From assembly GCA_030761205.1 (NCBI GenBank), contig JAULJL010000002.1, positions 24,469,010 through 24,533,009 on the forward strand: 64,000 nt of DNA, written 5' to 3'. The translations under genes and the position numbers were made by a program. Below the pieces are notes generated by a model. The model had not been told where the DNA came from, searched no databases, and saw only the letters and a list, made by a program, of their open reading frames with translations. Below, piece after piece: positions 46,747 through 58,564 of the stretch; the first letter of the stretch is position 1; each line of letters starts with the position of its first letter. Source of the DNA: Fremontodendron californicum (Eukaryota > Streptophyta > Magnoliopsida > Malvales > Malvaceae).

Positions 46747-48960
46747 TTTTAAGACCTCCGGGCATAACTTTTTCAGGGGTAAGGCCCCCGGGCGCCAATT
46801 TTTAAGACCTCCGGGCATAATTTTCAATTTTTAAGACCTCCGGGCATAATTTTTCAATTCACAGGTAAGACCTCCGGGCAACATCTTTAAGACCTCCGGG
46901 CATAACTTTTTCAGGGGTAAGGCCTCCGGGCGCCAATTTTTAAGACCTCCGGGCATAATTTTCAATTTTTAAGACCTCCGGGCATAACTTTTTTTCAGGG
47001 GTAAGGCCTCCGGGCACTATTCTTAAGACCTCCGGGCATCATTTTTAAAGTCGCATACTGCGCATTTTTTCCAAATTATGGGTAAGGCCTCCGGGCACCA
47101 TTCTTAAGACCTCCGGGCATCATTTTTAAAGTCGCATACAGCGCATTTTTTTCAAATCACGGGTAAGGCCTCCGGGCACCATTCTTAAGACCTCCGGGCA
47201 TCATTTTTAAAGTCGCATACAGCGCATTTCTTCCAAATTATGGGTAAGACCTCCGGGCACCATTCTTAAGACCTCCGGGCATCATTTTTAAAGTCGCACA
47301 CAGCGCATTTCTTCCAAATTATGGGTAAGACCTCCGGGCACCATTCTTAAGACCTCCGGGCATCATTTTTAAAGTCGCATACAGCGCATTTCTTCCAAAT
47401 CACGGGTAAGGCCTCCGGGCACCATTCTTAAGACCTCCGGGCATCATTTTTAAAGTCGCATACAGCGAATTTCTTCCAAATTATGGGTAAGGCCTCCGGG
47501 CACCATTCTTAAGACCTCCGGGCATCATTTTTAAAGTCGCATACAGCGCATTTCTTCCAAATTATGGGTAAGGCCTCCGGGCACCATTCTTAAGACCTCC
47601 GGGCATCATTTTTAAAGTCGCATACAGCGCATTTCTTCCAAATCACGGGTAAGGCCTCCGGGCACCATTCTTAAGACCTCCGGGCATCATTTTTAAAGTC
47701 GCATACAGCGCATTTTTTTCAAATCACAGGTAAGGCCTCCGGGCACCATTCTTAAGACCTCCGGGCATCATTTTTAAAGTAGCATACAGCGCATAATTTT
47801 TCAAATCACAGGTAAGACCTCCGGGCAACATCTTTAAGACCTCCGGGCATAACTTTTTTTTCAGGGGTAAGGCCTCCGGGCACTATTCTTAAGACATCCT
47901 GGCATCATTTTTAAAGTCGCATACAGCGCATTTTTTCCAAATTATGGGTAAGGCCTCCGGGCACCATTCTTAAGACCTCCGGCCATCATTTTTAAAGTCG
48001 CATACAGCGCATTTCTTCCAAATCACGGGTAAGGCCTCCGGGCACCATTCTTAAGACCTCCGGGCATCATTTTTAAAGTCGCATACAGCGCATTTCTTCC
48101 AAATTATGGGTAAGGCCTCCGGGCACCATTCTTAAGACCTCCGGGCATCATTTTTAAAGTCGCATACAGCGCATTTCTTCCAAATCACGGGTAAGGCCTC
48201 CGGGCACCATTCTTAAGACCTCCGGGCATCATTTTTAAAGTCGCATACAGCGCATTTCTTCCAAATCACGGGTAAGGCCTCCGGGCACCATTCTTAAGAC
48301 CTCCGGGCATCATTTTTAAAGTCGCGTACAGCGCATTTCTTCCAAATTATGGGCAAGGCCTCCGGGCACCATTCTTAAGACCTCCGGGCATCATTTTTAA
48401 AGTCGCATACAGCGCATTTTTTTCAAATCACGGGTAAGGCCTCCGGGCACCATTCTTAAGGCCTATGGGCACCATTTTTAAGACCTCCGGGCATAATTTT
48501 TCAAATCACAGGTAAGACCTCCGGGCAACATCTTTAAGACCTCCGGGCATAACTTTTTTCAGGGGTAAAACCTCCGGGCACCAATTCTTAAGGCCTATGG
48601 GCACCATTTTTAAGACCTCCGGGCATAATTTTTCAAATCACAGGTAAGACCTCCGGGCAACATCTTTAAGACCTCCGGGCATAACTTTTTTCAGGGGTAA
48701 GACCTCCGGGCACCAATTTTTAAGACCTCCGGGCATAAATTTTCAAATCACAGGTAAGACCTCCGGGCATAATTTTTCAAATCACAGGTAAGACCTCCGG
48801 GCAACATCTTTAAGACCTCCGGGCATAACTTTTTTCAGGGGTAAGACCTCCGGGCACCAATTTTTAAGACCTCCGGGCACCAATTTTTAAGACCTCCGGG
48901 CACCATTTTAAGACCTTCGGGCACCAATTTTAAAGCCCTTCGAGCATAAATTTTTCTTTT
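46747..48960 (+). repeat. 2.2-kb minisatellite with 81-bp higher-order unit
   Basis: The base unit is ~22 bp, TAAGRCCTCCGGGCAYCATT, where CCTCCGGGCA recurs dozens of times. Between about 46996 and 48470 two such units plus a 37-bp spacer (AAAGTCGCATACAGCGCATT then TCTTCCAAAT) form an 81-bp unit in about 18 copies; the spacing was checked at 47083 and 47164. The flanks (46747-46995, 48470-48960) are made of shorter 22-40-bp units. The spacer tail alternates between AATTATGGG and AATCACGGG. Such arrays upstream of the 3' LTR are known in Tat/Ogre elements and can seed satellite DNA. Confidence 0.95.
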
Positions 48961-49246
48961 GAAATCGAATTCATTCCCTTAAGACGAATCGAGCCTTGTT
49001 TAGGCAGGGAATTCAATTTAAGGACAAATCTTCAATTTACTGTTAAAAAAAAAATGAAAAAAGAGAAAAAATGAAAAAAATAGAAAATGAAAAAAATAGA
49101 AAATGAAAAAAGAAAATAAAAAATGCAAAATGCAAAAATGAATGAAGAAATGAAAAAGAAAACCCCTTTCCTTTCCATGTGATTTCACTGACCGTACAAA
49201 ATTAGTGTTGGTTTATCTTTGCCTGATTCCTGATTCTCAGCAATAG
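48961..49246 (+). other. Element C 3' UTR, distal part
   Basis: CCTTAAGACGAATCGAGCC and GGGAATTCAATTTAAGGAC align with element A 14945-15010. An A-rich run (49045-49160) and TTTATCTTTGCCTGATTCCT (49211) follow, again shared with A, just before the PPT. No gene. Confidence 0.75.
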
Positions 49247-49261
49247 CCAAAGAGGGGCAGC
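49247..49261 (+). other. Polypurine tract of element C
   Basis: CCAAAGAGGGGCAGC directly before the right LTR start at 49262. Purine-rich apart from three C; it matches the position of A's PPT at 15161-15176. Confidence 0.75.
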
Positions 49262-52200
49262 TGTAGACACCTAATTTTGTCCGGGCCACTAAACAGGTAT
49301 GTTTTCTTCCTATATTGATGTTTCCGAGTATAAAAAGACTGTTTTCATCCTGCAGGTGGTACTCCGAGACTTAGTTTAAGAGGGCGAGCACAAAAAGTCA
49401 AACTTGAAAAAAAGTCAACCTCGAAAAAGTCAACTCCGAAAAAGTCAACCCCATAAAGTCAACTACTGAAAAAGTCAACCTACTTTCAAAATCAAGATTT
49501 TAAGTTCAATTGAAAAATGGCGAAGGAATTTTGATAATCCGAGTTCTACATTGAAAGATATGGAGTTCGGAAGTTGGGATTTGGAGATTCAGTAGAAAAG
49601 AAACCCTAATTCGAGAAATTTGGGGAAAAGTGCTTAAGCGATCAAACTGGTCGAAATTGAAGGTTCCAAATGAAAGATAAGCACTGACTACGGGTAATGG
49701 AGAAGTCACTTGCAAGAAAAACCGAAAGAAAAGTCAATCCGGGAGAAAACCGAGAATTAGGGTTTTTAGTGGATTTCGGTGAAATCGGGAAGAATCACAG
49801 AAATAGCCCGACTTGGTAAGACCAAAGCCCCCAATGGATGAGGAATGATTAAAAAGGATGGCCCAAGGCTCAGATTGAAGAAAATCTGAAAATCGGACTT
49901 GTTTTGAGCAAAACCGGGTTTCGGAGGTTAAAGGGTAAAATTGGAAAAATTTGGGAAAAATAGCAAATGGACTCCGAAAATTATGGAAAATTTGTCAATC
50001 TCATTCTTAAATCATTTGAAAGAGATTGGAGAAAGAAAATATTGATTCCGAGTTCGTTTGCAAAGTGGCCAAATCCCGGGCTTCTTATGCAATAATTCAA
50101 AAAGATAAATCCCGGAAAAATAGCAAATGGACTCCAAAAATTCTGAAATTTGGCAAATCTCATTTTTAAATTATTTGGAAGAGATTGGCGAAATAAAATC
50201 TTGATTCGGAGTTCGTTTGCAAAATGGCCAAATCCCGGGCCTCCTATGCAGTAATTCAAGCCGATAAATCCCAAAAAAAAATACCAAATGAGCTCCAAAC
50301 ATTATGAAAACTTCCAGATCACACTTTTTAATTATTTTTAAGAGATTGGTGAAGAAAAATCTTGATTTGGAGCTCGTTTAAAAAATGGTAAAATGTAGGG
50401 GCATAAAAGGGCATTTTTGGGAAGAAAAAATCCAAATAAATAGCAAACGGACTCGGATAATTTTGAAAACTTCCAGAACTCAATATTTTATTATTTTGGA
50501 AGTATTAAAAAAAGAAAAATTGAATTTGGAGTCCGTTTGATATTTATTTGCATCCGGGGGGCAAAATGGTCATTTCACCCAAGCAACCGAAAAGGGCTTT
50601 TTTGGCCCTTCAAAAAAATCAGAGTTGGGCTGGAAAAGAGAAGTGCTGGCATGCCCAAGCCCAAAGAAAGGAGGAAGCTTCTAATTTTTTTTTTTAATCA
50701 AGTGGTTAAAAATCAAGAGTTAGTTAACTATTCTCTTTGATCAAGCCATGGTGATTAAACCACATAGGTTAAGAAAGATGTCAACATTATTTTTGCATAG
50801 CTGTAATTTGAGAGGGCTGAGATGCTAATCTAAAGGTGGTAATTTCATGACTTTTCATCTTGAATTATTGGCCATTTGATGGAAATTAGGTTACACAAAA
50901 ATGACAACATCTTGGAGGCTATATAGCCATGCATTAAGGCTAGCCCTAAAGGGGGGAGGCAGATTTTGGTTTCTTCTTTTCCATTTTGGCTGATTTCTCT
51001 TAGTTTTTCTTAGTTTTTATCTTCTTGGTTGAGAGCAAAAAAAGAAAAGTTTAGAAATAAAGGAAAGTTTGAAGAGAAAAGCTTGAAATATTAGCTTCTT
51101 GAGGTTGCTCTTGAGCACCAACTCTTGCACTTTCATTTTCTATTCTTGTTTTTTGCTATTTTAATCTCTACTTGGTGAGTTTTCATTTTAAAATAATGTT
51201 TCTTGTTCTTCCTTCATTTCCTTTCTTAAGTATATTTTTTTTACATTTTGTTTTTACAATAAACTCACCATGGCCAAATGGCCTACATTATTTATTTTAA
51301 GTTGTTGTTTCAATTCATTTTACCATATTGTTTATGCTATTTTCTTTGTTTTTGATGTTTTAAGTGTTATGTTATTTCATGTTCTTAAGTTATATTTAAT
51401 TTGGTTGCTTTGTTTGTTGCCATTTATGTCTTAGATATCATGTTTTTGCATTTTTAATTTTCTGTTTTCATGTTGTTTAAATTTGAGCATGTTTTAGAGT
51501 TAGCATATTAAGTGTTTGTGAAAATGCTTGTGTGATTCTTTGCATGATTCTTGTTTTATATCTTAGTGAGCATGTTTTAGATTTGGTATATTAGGTGTTT
51601 GTGAAAATGCTTGTGTGATTTTTGTGTTATGACTTAGTTTTTCATGCTAGCATACCAAGTGTTTGTGAAAATGCCATGCTTGTTGGAGCTTGGGGCCATT
51701 TGGCTACTCCATGTGTTTTGCATTGTGTGTTGTATTTTTTGTCATGCTAGTTGTTAGGTTTTTGCATTTGCATGATATTTGGTTGGATTTTTGAATTAAG
51801 CATGCCTTGTGTTTGTGAAAATGCCATGCATGTCTTAGGTCTAGGTTACATTAAATGCCATGCAAGTTCATGTTAGGTCTAGGCCATATTATTTATGTCA
51901 TGCATTTTCCTTACATTTAGGTTTAGATCCATGCATTTCATGCATTATGTTTGCTGCATTGTTTCATGCATTTCATGTTCATGCCACTTGAATAATGACT
52001 TGAGCCAATTAATGGTTCAAAGTCATGCTCTCTTGAGCACACTTGTGGAAAATTAAGTTTGTCAAATTGATTATTCTACCTTTGTGATTTTTTTTACTTA
52101 GCCAATTTTTATCTAACTTTCAAAAAGTCCTAGCTACTGCTTTCAAGTCATTTTATGAGTTTCAAATATTTTTATTTTTATTTTTAAATGATTTTATCAA

Positions 52201-54050
52201 AGACAAAAAAAATGTGTTGGCAAAGCAGTTTTTTTTTCCACCCAAAACTCGTACATCTCCGATTTTTTTGGGAATTCATCTTTGATCAGAAAATTAAGCC
52301 AATTTTTTCTCATGTAGTTTTATATGTCCTGAGTCTCCAGTACTTTTTTTAGAATTTTTGGAAATTTTAAAAATAGGGTAAAAAATCGTGGATTAAAACT
52401 GGACAGTGGAGTCAGGATTGAATTTAAAGAAAAACAAAGCAGTTTTTTTCTCCTCCAAAAACTCGTACATCTCGGATTTTTCTGGGAATTTATCTTTGAT
52501 CAAAAAATTAAGCCGATTTTTTCTCGTGTATTTTTAAATGTCGTGAGTCTCCAGTATTTTTTTTAGAATTTTTGGAATTTTTTAAAATAGGGTAAAAAAT
52601 CGTGGGTTAAAACTGGACAGTGGAGTCAGAATTGAATTTAAAGAAAAACAAAGCAGTTTTTTCTCCTCCAAAAACTCGTACATCTCTGATTTTTCTGGGA
52701 ATTCATCTTTGATTCGAAAATTAAGCCGATTGTTTTTCGTGTAGTTTTACATGTTCTGAGTTTCCAGTATTTTTTTTAGAATTTTTGGAATTTTTAAAAA
52801 TAGGATAAAAATTCGTGGATTAAAACTGGACAGTGGAGTCAGAATTGAATTTAAAAAAAAAAACAATTTTCTGTTTTGGTTAATTTACTTAGAGTGGGCT
52901 GATTAGAAGGGTTAGCTACTGACTTAGGGTAATTTCTAAGCCTTTTCAAACTCTAAAAATGGTTTTTCAAGTCCCGGGTTAAGGGTAGTCAAGTCCGGAT
53001 TTTTTAAACTTAGGAAATTAGAGCCATTTTAAAGAAATTAGCCCAGTTTTTATTTTTAATTCAAGCTTTTCAAAATTGTTTTCAAACAATCACAAAGTAT
53101 TTTGGTTTTAGAATATTTAATTTGACATATTTTCCTAAGGTAGCCGGATATCTTTTTAGATATACGGATTTCCTTAATTAAAGGAAAAAATACATCTCAT
53201 GCATTGCATTTTATATTCATGCATTTTATATAATATGTGATTCTTGCCATAATAATTTCTATGTGTCATGACATTTAGGTTGCATTATATTATTTAGATT
53301 TTGCTATGTCATTTTATTTATGTCATGCCTATACATATTCATTTCTTTTAAATGTTTTCAAAAAAGATAATGATTTTCAATAAAAATAAAGATATTCCCG
53401 AGTTAAAATAATTCATGAGTTCTCTACCGGGTTTGCTGGAGGGAATATCATCAATTATTATTAATAAATGAATATCTTTCTTTCAAAAAAAGAGAATGAT
53501 TCGGAAAGTTTTCCAAAACTAATAAAAATTTCTATATTTTGCCACGTTTGTTGGGGAATATAGGAAAATTTTGAATTTATAAATTCCGGATCATTTTCAA
53601 TAAAAAAATGGAATTATTTTTCTTTAAATTGGGAATTAATTTGAAATACTAAATTTAAAACCAACTTTTACCGAGACTTGAGATAACACACGATTAATAA
53701 GGTACCGATTTATACGGGCGTTGTGGGGGTGCTAATCCTTCCCTGCACGTAACCGACTCCCGAACCCGTTTCTTTGATTTCTCTGGTTTAAAACGCAGAC
53801 TTGAAATTGGTTTTTAAAATGTTTTAATTAATTTTTAAAATATTTTATAAAACCGGTTTTAATAGGTGGCCGATCACACCTAGCTAAAAAAGATTGGTGG
53901 CGACTCCATGTCTTTTAAGGTCATTTTCAAAACCTTCATTTTTTTAGAGGAATTAAGTCGACTTTTCCTCGGTTTTTTTAATGTCACGCCTAACGAATAA
54001 TAAAGTCTTGCGATGAGACTCGTCGTTATTTTTTTTTTTAGGTTGCGACA
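49262..54050 (+). repeat. 3' LTR of element C (4789 bp)
   Basis: Nearly identical to 34357-39117. The main difference is ~30 bp more of AAAAAGTCAAC-type repeat at about 49418-49450. Single-base differences seen include those near 49592, 50318, 50729, 52266, 52283, 52343, 52474, 52530, 52733 and 53769. It is followed by CCGAT (54051-54055), the second copy of the target duplication. Confidence 0.95.
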
Positions 54051-54739
54051 CCGATATGGTCTCCAGGAGAAACTTATTACAGATAATGCTCTCAATTTGA
54101 ACAATATCATGATGAAAGAAATTTGCACTCAGTTCAAAATCAGGCACCACAACTCGACGCGTTACCGTCCCAAGATGAATGGAGCAGTAGAAGCTGCTAA
54201 CAAGAATATAAAGAAAATCGTTGCCAAAATGACTGAAAAGTACAAAGATTGGCACGAGAAGCTTTCGTTTTCCCTGTACGCCTATAGAGCGTCAATACAT
54301 ACTTCTACAGGGGCAACCCCTTACTCCTTGGTGTACGAGATGAAAGCTCTGTTATCAATTGAAGTGGAGATCCCTTCTCTGAGAATTTTAATGGAAGTCG
54401 AGTTAGAAGAAGCAGAATGGGTTCGAGCCCGCTATGAGCAACTTAATTTGATCGAGGAAAAGAGGATGTCGGCACTATGTCATGGCCAATTATACCAAAA
54501 GCGGATGATGAGGGCGCATAACAAAAAAGTTCACCCAAGAGAGTTCCGAGAAGGTGATTTAGTTTTGAAGAAGATCCTTCCTAATCAGCAAGATCCCAGG
54601 GGCAAATAGGCTCCAAATTGGGAAGGCCCGTATGTGGTAAAAAGAGTATTTTCAAGAGGAGCAATGATTTTAGCAGATATGGATGGTGCAAATTTCTCAA
54701 GTCCAATCAATGCTGATGCAGTGAAGAAATATTATGCAT

Positions 54740-54741
<2 letters not shown>
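54051..54741 (+). pseudogene. INT: Element B integrase, C-terminal part (after element C)
   Basis: After the second CCGAT copy the integrase core continues in the frame it had at 34356: ITDNALNLNNIMMKEICTQF (second catalytic Asp), NGAVEAANKNIKKIVAKM (Glu) and ATPYSLVYEMKALLSIEVEI. The C-terminal module EFREGDLVLKKILP and GPYVVKRVFSRG ends DAVKKYYA with TAA at 54739-54741. A TAG at 54607-54609 replaces a Trp kept in A. The continuity shows that C is the later insertion. Confidence 0.9.
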
Positions 54742-54772
<31 letters not shown>

Positions 54773-55034
54773 GGAAGCAAAAAAAAAAAGTGAAATCACC
54801 AAAAAAACCAAAAGCAAAAAAAAAAAACCCATTCAGTAAAAAAAAAAAAACCAAAAAAAAGGGAAAAATTTCGAGCTTTGATCTTAGATCTAGGAAAATT
54901 GGGGTGGATTTGGGGAAAACTAATCCAATATTTTGGTAGAGGAGAACTCGGAGAGTGTTTTGGTATATATTTCATGCTCGGGAAGACCTCCGGCACGATG
55001 GCGACGGAGACGGCTGGGCTTCGGGAGAGAAAAA
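54742..55034 (+). repeat. Direct repeat S, right copy, starting with (GA)n
   Basis: It begins with an (AG)n run of about 14 units (54742-54770), followed by the segment homologous to 27305-27608. The run may be the PPT region expanded, and S the start of B's right LTR. At 55036-55040 CAG/GT looks like a splice donor exactly where similarity to the left copy ends. Confidence 0.6.
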
Positions 55035-55109
55035 TCAGGTAAATTTTTTTTTTGTTTTAAGACAAAATGAACCACAAAAAAAAAAAAAAAAAAAGAAGGA
55101 AAATTTAAA

Positions 55110-55175
55110 GCAGCATCTAGGTCGGGCCGCAGGACCTACGCGTGGGTCAGCGCTTGGACCCGACCCAGATGTTGC
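55110..55175. repeat. GC-rich hairpin inside the right LTR of B
   Basis: GCAGCATCTAGGTCGGGCC (55110-55128) pairs with GGACCCGACCCAGATGTTGC (55156-55175) with few mismatches. The loop holds GGACCTACGCGTGGGTC, and the hairpin is flanked by A-rich and T-rich arms that extend the pairing. It stands out in AT-rich DNA. Confidence 0.6.
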
Positions 55176-55318
55176 TTCTTCCTTTTTTCTTTTTTTTATT
55201 TGTTTTCTTTTATTTATTTATTATTATTATTATTTTTTTATTTCCATTTATTTTTTTATATATATTTTTATCATTATTATTATTTCTTTTTTATTTTAGT
55301 TTTCTTTTCTTTTCTTTA

Positions 55319-55319
55319 C

Positions 55320-55355
<36 letters not shown>
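55319..55355. repeat. (ATT)n microsatellite
   Basis: About a dozen ATT units; a second run lies at 55449-55478. Long reading frames across 54955-55646 come from these runs and are not genes. Confidence 0.9.
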
Positions 55356-55359
<4 letters not shown>

Positions 55360-57123
55360 GTATTTTTTATTATTATTTTTATTATTTATATACATATATT
55401 TTTGTTTATTGTTAATATTATTACCTTTTTTTTTAATTTTTCTTGCCACTATTATTATTATTATTATTATTATTATCTTTTTATTATTTTTATTTCCATA
55501 TACATATTTTTATTTATTATTTCTCATTTTTATGCATTACTAATCTAAAAAAAAAGAGGGTTTCTCATTTACTTTTTCTGAATAATAGTTCCTTCGTGAA
55601 TAAAATCATATCCTCTAAATTAATTTCGTTAAAAGAAATTCTCTAAAAAGTGAACTTTTTCTCGGAACGGTTAGAATATCAATCGTTCCTCGAAAAGGTT
55701 TGTGCAAAATAATTATCGAAACATTATCGAAAATATCGGAATAGTTCGGGAATTTTTTTTTTACATAAGTAATTTCTCTTATTCTGGAATTAATTATAAA
55801 AGGATATTTTATTTTTATTAATTTCTCCGCAAATAAAAATGTCTTTTTAAAATTATTTTTAATAAAATGAAATCTCCTAAAAATGAATTATTTCTCGGAA
55901 TGGTCGAAGTATCAATCATTCCTCGAAACGGTTCGAGTAAGATTCGTCGTCGAAACATTGTCAAAAATATCGAAGTGACTCGAGAATTAATTTTACACAA
56001 ACAATTTCATTTATTTTCAAATTAGTTTTAAAAGGATATTTTTATTGTTTTATTTTTATTTTTACTATTTTTCTATGATTTCCCCATAAATAAAATATCT
56101 TTTTTTAATTATTCTCGGTAAATGAAATTCTCTAAAAACGGATCATTTCTCGGGACGGTCGGAGTATCAATCGTTCTCCGAAATGGTTCAGGTAAAATTA
56201 ATTACCGAAACATTATTGAGAATATCGGAGTGATTCGAAAATTATTGTTACACAGATAATTCCGTTTATTTTGGAAATTAATTTTAAAAGAACATCTTTA
56301 TTAATTTTTGTTCTCTTCCCGTAAATAAAATATATCTTTTAAAATTATCTTCGATAAAAGAAATCTTCTAAAACGAATTATTTCTCGAACGGTCGAAGTA
56401 TCAATCGTTCCACAAAACGGTTCGAGTAAAATTAATTACCGAAACATTATCGAAATTATCGGAGTGATTCGGAAATTATTTTTATATAAATGATTTCTGT
56501 TATCTCATAACTAATTATAAAAAAAATGTTATATTCTTTTTTTTTTATTTCTCCATAAATAAAAATGGTTTTTTTGAATTATTTTTGGTAAAAGAAATTT
56601 CCTAAACACGGATCCGTTCTCAGGATGGTCGAAATATCAATCATTCCTTGAAAAGATTCAAGTAAAAATAGTTATCGAAACATTATCGAAAGTATTGGAG
56701 TGATTCGAGAATTGTTTTTACATGAGTAATTTTTTTACTTCAAAAATGATTAAAAAAAAAAAAACATTGTCCCTCATTTGTTTTAAAATATTCTTTTTAA
56801 GTGTACTAAGGAAATTATTATTAAATGCTAAAATTAAAATCACTTTTTCAAGATTAAAAATAACACGCGATTAATTGGTACCGTTTTTTTCAACGGGCGC
56901 CGTGGGGATGCTAATCCTTCCCAACGCGTAATCGTACTCCCCAACATAATTTTGTTTTGCAGACCAAAAATTATCTTTTTAATATAACTTAATTAATTTT
57001 AGAATATTATTAAGATGATAAGTTTTCATAGGTGACCAATCACACCTAACCAAAAAATATTGGTGGTGACTCCTGATATTTATTTTAAAAAATCGTCTAG
57101 AAGTCAAAAAAACCGTTATGACA

Positions 57124-58564
57124 CACTTCATTTTCTACCTTTAGAAAACAAAATCACCTTCTCTGTTGCCTCTTTTCCACTCAAGAACGCAGCCACTGTG
57201 TGTTCTTGAGAAATCCCAGAACCCGATGAAGCCCCACCACCGTCTTCCACCACTCCACCATCGCTCGTCGTCGGTGATCACAGTTCGCCGCCGTCGAAAA
57301 ACCTAGAAATCCCTAAAAATACACCAGAACCTTCCTTTCAATCTCACGAACCCCGAAATCAAATCGGTTTTCTCAAAATCGTACCCGAAAATCATAGATC
57401 TAGATTTGAAACCGCTACCTTCCAACCCGTCGATCTACTCCGGTAACCACCGGATGGCCACAAACTTCAACCGAATCCTCCTCTGGTCTTTCCCTAAGTC
57501 TTGATCGTTGGAATTTTCGAAATAATCACCCTAGACTCGAAACCCAAAAATCCAAGAACAAAGTTCCTAAAATTTTCCTTCCTTTGGCTACTGTTTCGTA
57601 CCTACCCCTGTTTGGGTGCCTTTTGGATCCCCAATTCCCCCTTTTTACTGCCTGTTTGCTTTGCTATTTATAAAGGAATTTGGGTCAGGAATCCTTGCAA
57701 AAGGATTCGACCCTTCTCCTCAAATTGATTTGTTTTCCTTTAAAAAAATCATGTTTAGTCTTTTAGCAGTAATTTCATTCTGATTTTGTTGCTTGATTTC
57801 GGAACTTCCAGCTGGTTTGATTTCAGGAATTCAAGGAAAAATATTTTACCATGATTTTGGGTCAGTACCGAAAATAGAGGGTTTCAATCAATCTAAAACC
57901 AAAAATCTGAGTTCCAATTAATTGAGGATTGACACTGATTTTGGGGATTTGATTTACACTAATTTCAGGGACTTTGTCGAGACTGGAAATCAGGAAAAGA
58001 TAATCGGGAGTTTAAATTAAATCAGATAAAGAGAGAGTGAAAAAGAAAGAAAAAAAAAATAAAAATTAAATAGTAAAAGAATAATAAATAATAAAAAACA
58101 ATGTGGCTTCCTTGTTATTGGGCATCAAGCCCAAACCGAAGTTGAACTCGCAACCCAAGAGAGTTTACACTAGGCCAATAATGGGTTTGATGACTTGAAT
58201 TAAAATATGGGAATCGAGTAAAGAGTCCCGACCAAGCTCAAAGATCCGTCCGATATTTGGAAGAGCTTGAACAAAAATATTAGATCCGAAAAATGAATTT
58301 AGACAAAAAAATGAAGACCTTTTAAAAAATGGGTGGGGCCTTGGCTCCAACATTCAAGGCTCGACTTGTTTTTTAATTAAATAATATATTATTTTTATTT
58401 ATATATATATTATATAATTTATGTCATATAAAAATTAAATATATATAATATTACAGTGTAAAAATTAAAAAATATGTTAAGTTATCCATATTTAAGAACT
58501 TAACAAAAAAAAATAATTATGAAAGATTAAATAAAAATAATATGTTTTTTTAATTTTTTTAAAT
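57124..58564. other. Unassigned intergenic DNA
   Basis: Immediately after B's LTR. 57124-57480 is richer in C and G (CACCACCG and CGCCGCCGTCG words) and resembles promoter, leader or LTR U3 DNA, with TATTTATAAAGG at about 57664-57675 as a TATA-like word. The best ATG (57229) opens only 26 codons. From 57900 it becomes A-rich. I see no supported gene. Confidence 0.4.

Larger units (their letters stand above)
34357..54050 (+). mobile_element. Element C: young pol-less gag-encoding LTR retrotransposon, 19.7 kb
   Basis: Complete structure: LTR TGTAGACACC...TTGCGACA at 34357-39117 and 49262-54050, flanked by CCGAT at 34352-34356 and 54051-54055; PBS 3 nt after the left LTR; PPT at the right LTR; two open ORFs (40665-41615, 42431-43846). 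Nothing resembling PR, RT, RNase H or INT lies inside. I noticed about ten substitutions and a few length changes between the LTRs over ~4.76 kb, so insertion was recent. It fits the pol-less, gag-encoding type described as TR-GAG. LTR, PBS, PPT and 3' UTR similarity to element A implies mobilisation by enzymes of an A-like element. Confidence 0.9.
55035..57123 (+). repeat. Right LTR of element B (main body)
   Basis: It ends CCGTTATGACA at 57123, like E's GTTATGACA end. It contains a GC-rich hairpin (55110-55175), TTA/ATT microsatellites (55220-55510), five ~235-255-bp units starting near 55661, 55894, 56149, 56384 and 56619 (each with a GGTCGAAGTATCAATCATTC-type core) and the U5 block GGGGATGCTAATCCTTCCC near 56905. 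No PBS follows, as expected of a 3' LTR. The start is uncertain, at 54742 or nearby. Confidence 0.65.

Noticed and set aside
46747..48960. Regular short repeats resembling a CRISPR array
   Set aside because: The spacers are themselves repeated, the setting is a plant retrotransposon 3' UTR, and there are no cas genes. It is a minisatellite.
34357..54050. Element C as an autonomous Ogre-type element
   Set aside because: No protease, RT, RNase H or integrase motif occurs in any frame between the LTRs.
54955..55646. Overlapping frames of 67-133 aa with membrane-like composition
   Set aside because: They are translations of (ATT)n and T-rich microsatellite DNA, and hydrophobicity follows from base composition.
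57229..57310. Possible first exon of a host gene (ATG with CACC-rich and CGCCGCC-rich coding)
   Set aside because: The frame stops after 26 codons and no donor site or downstream exon could be recognised.
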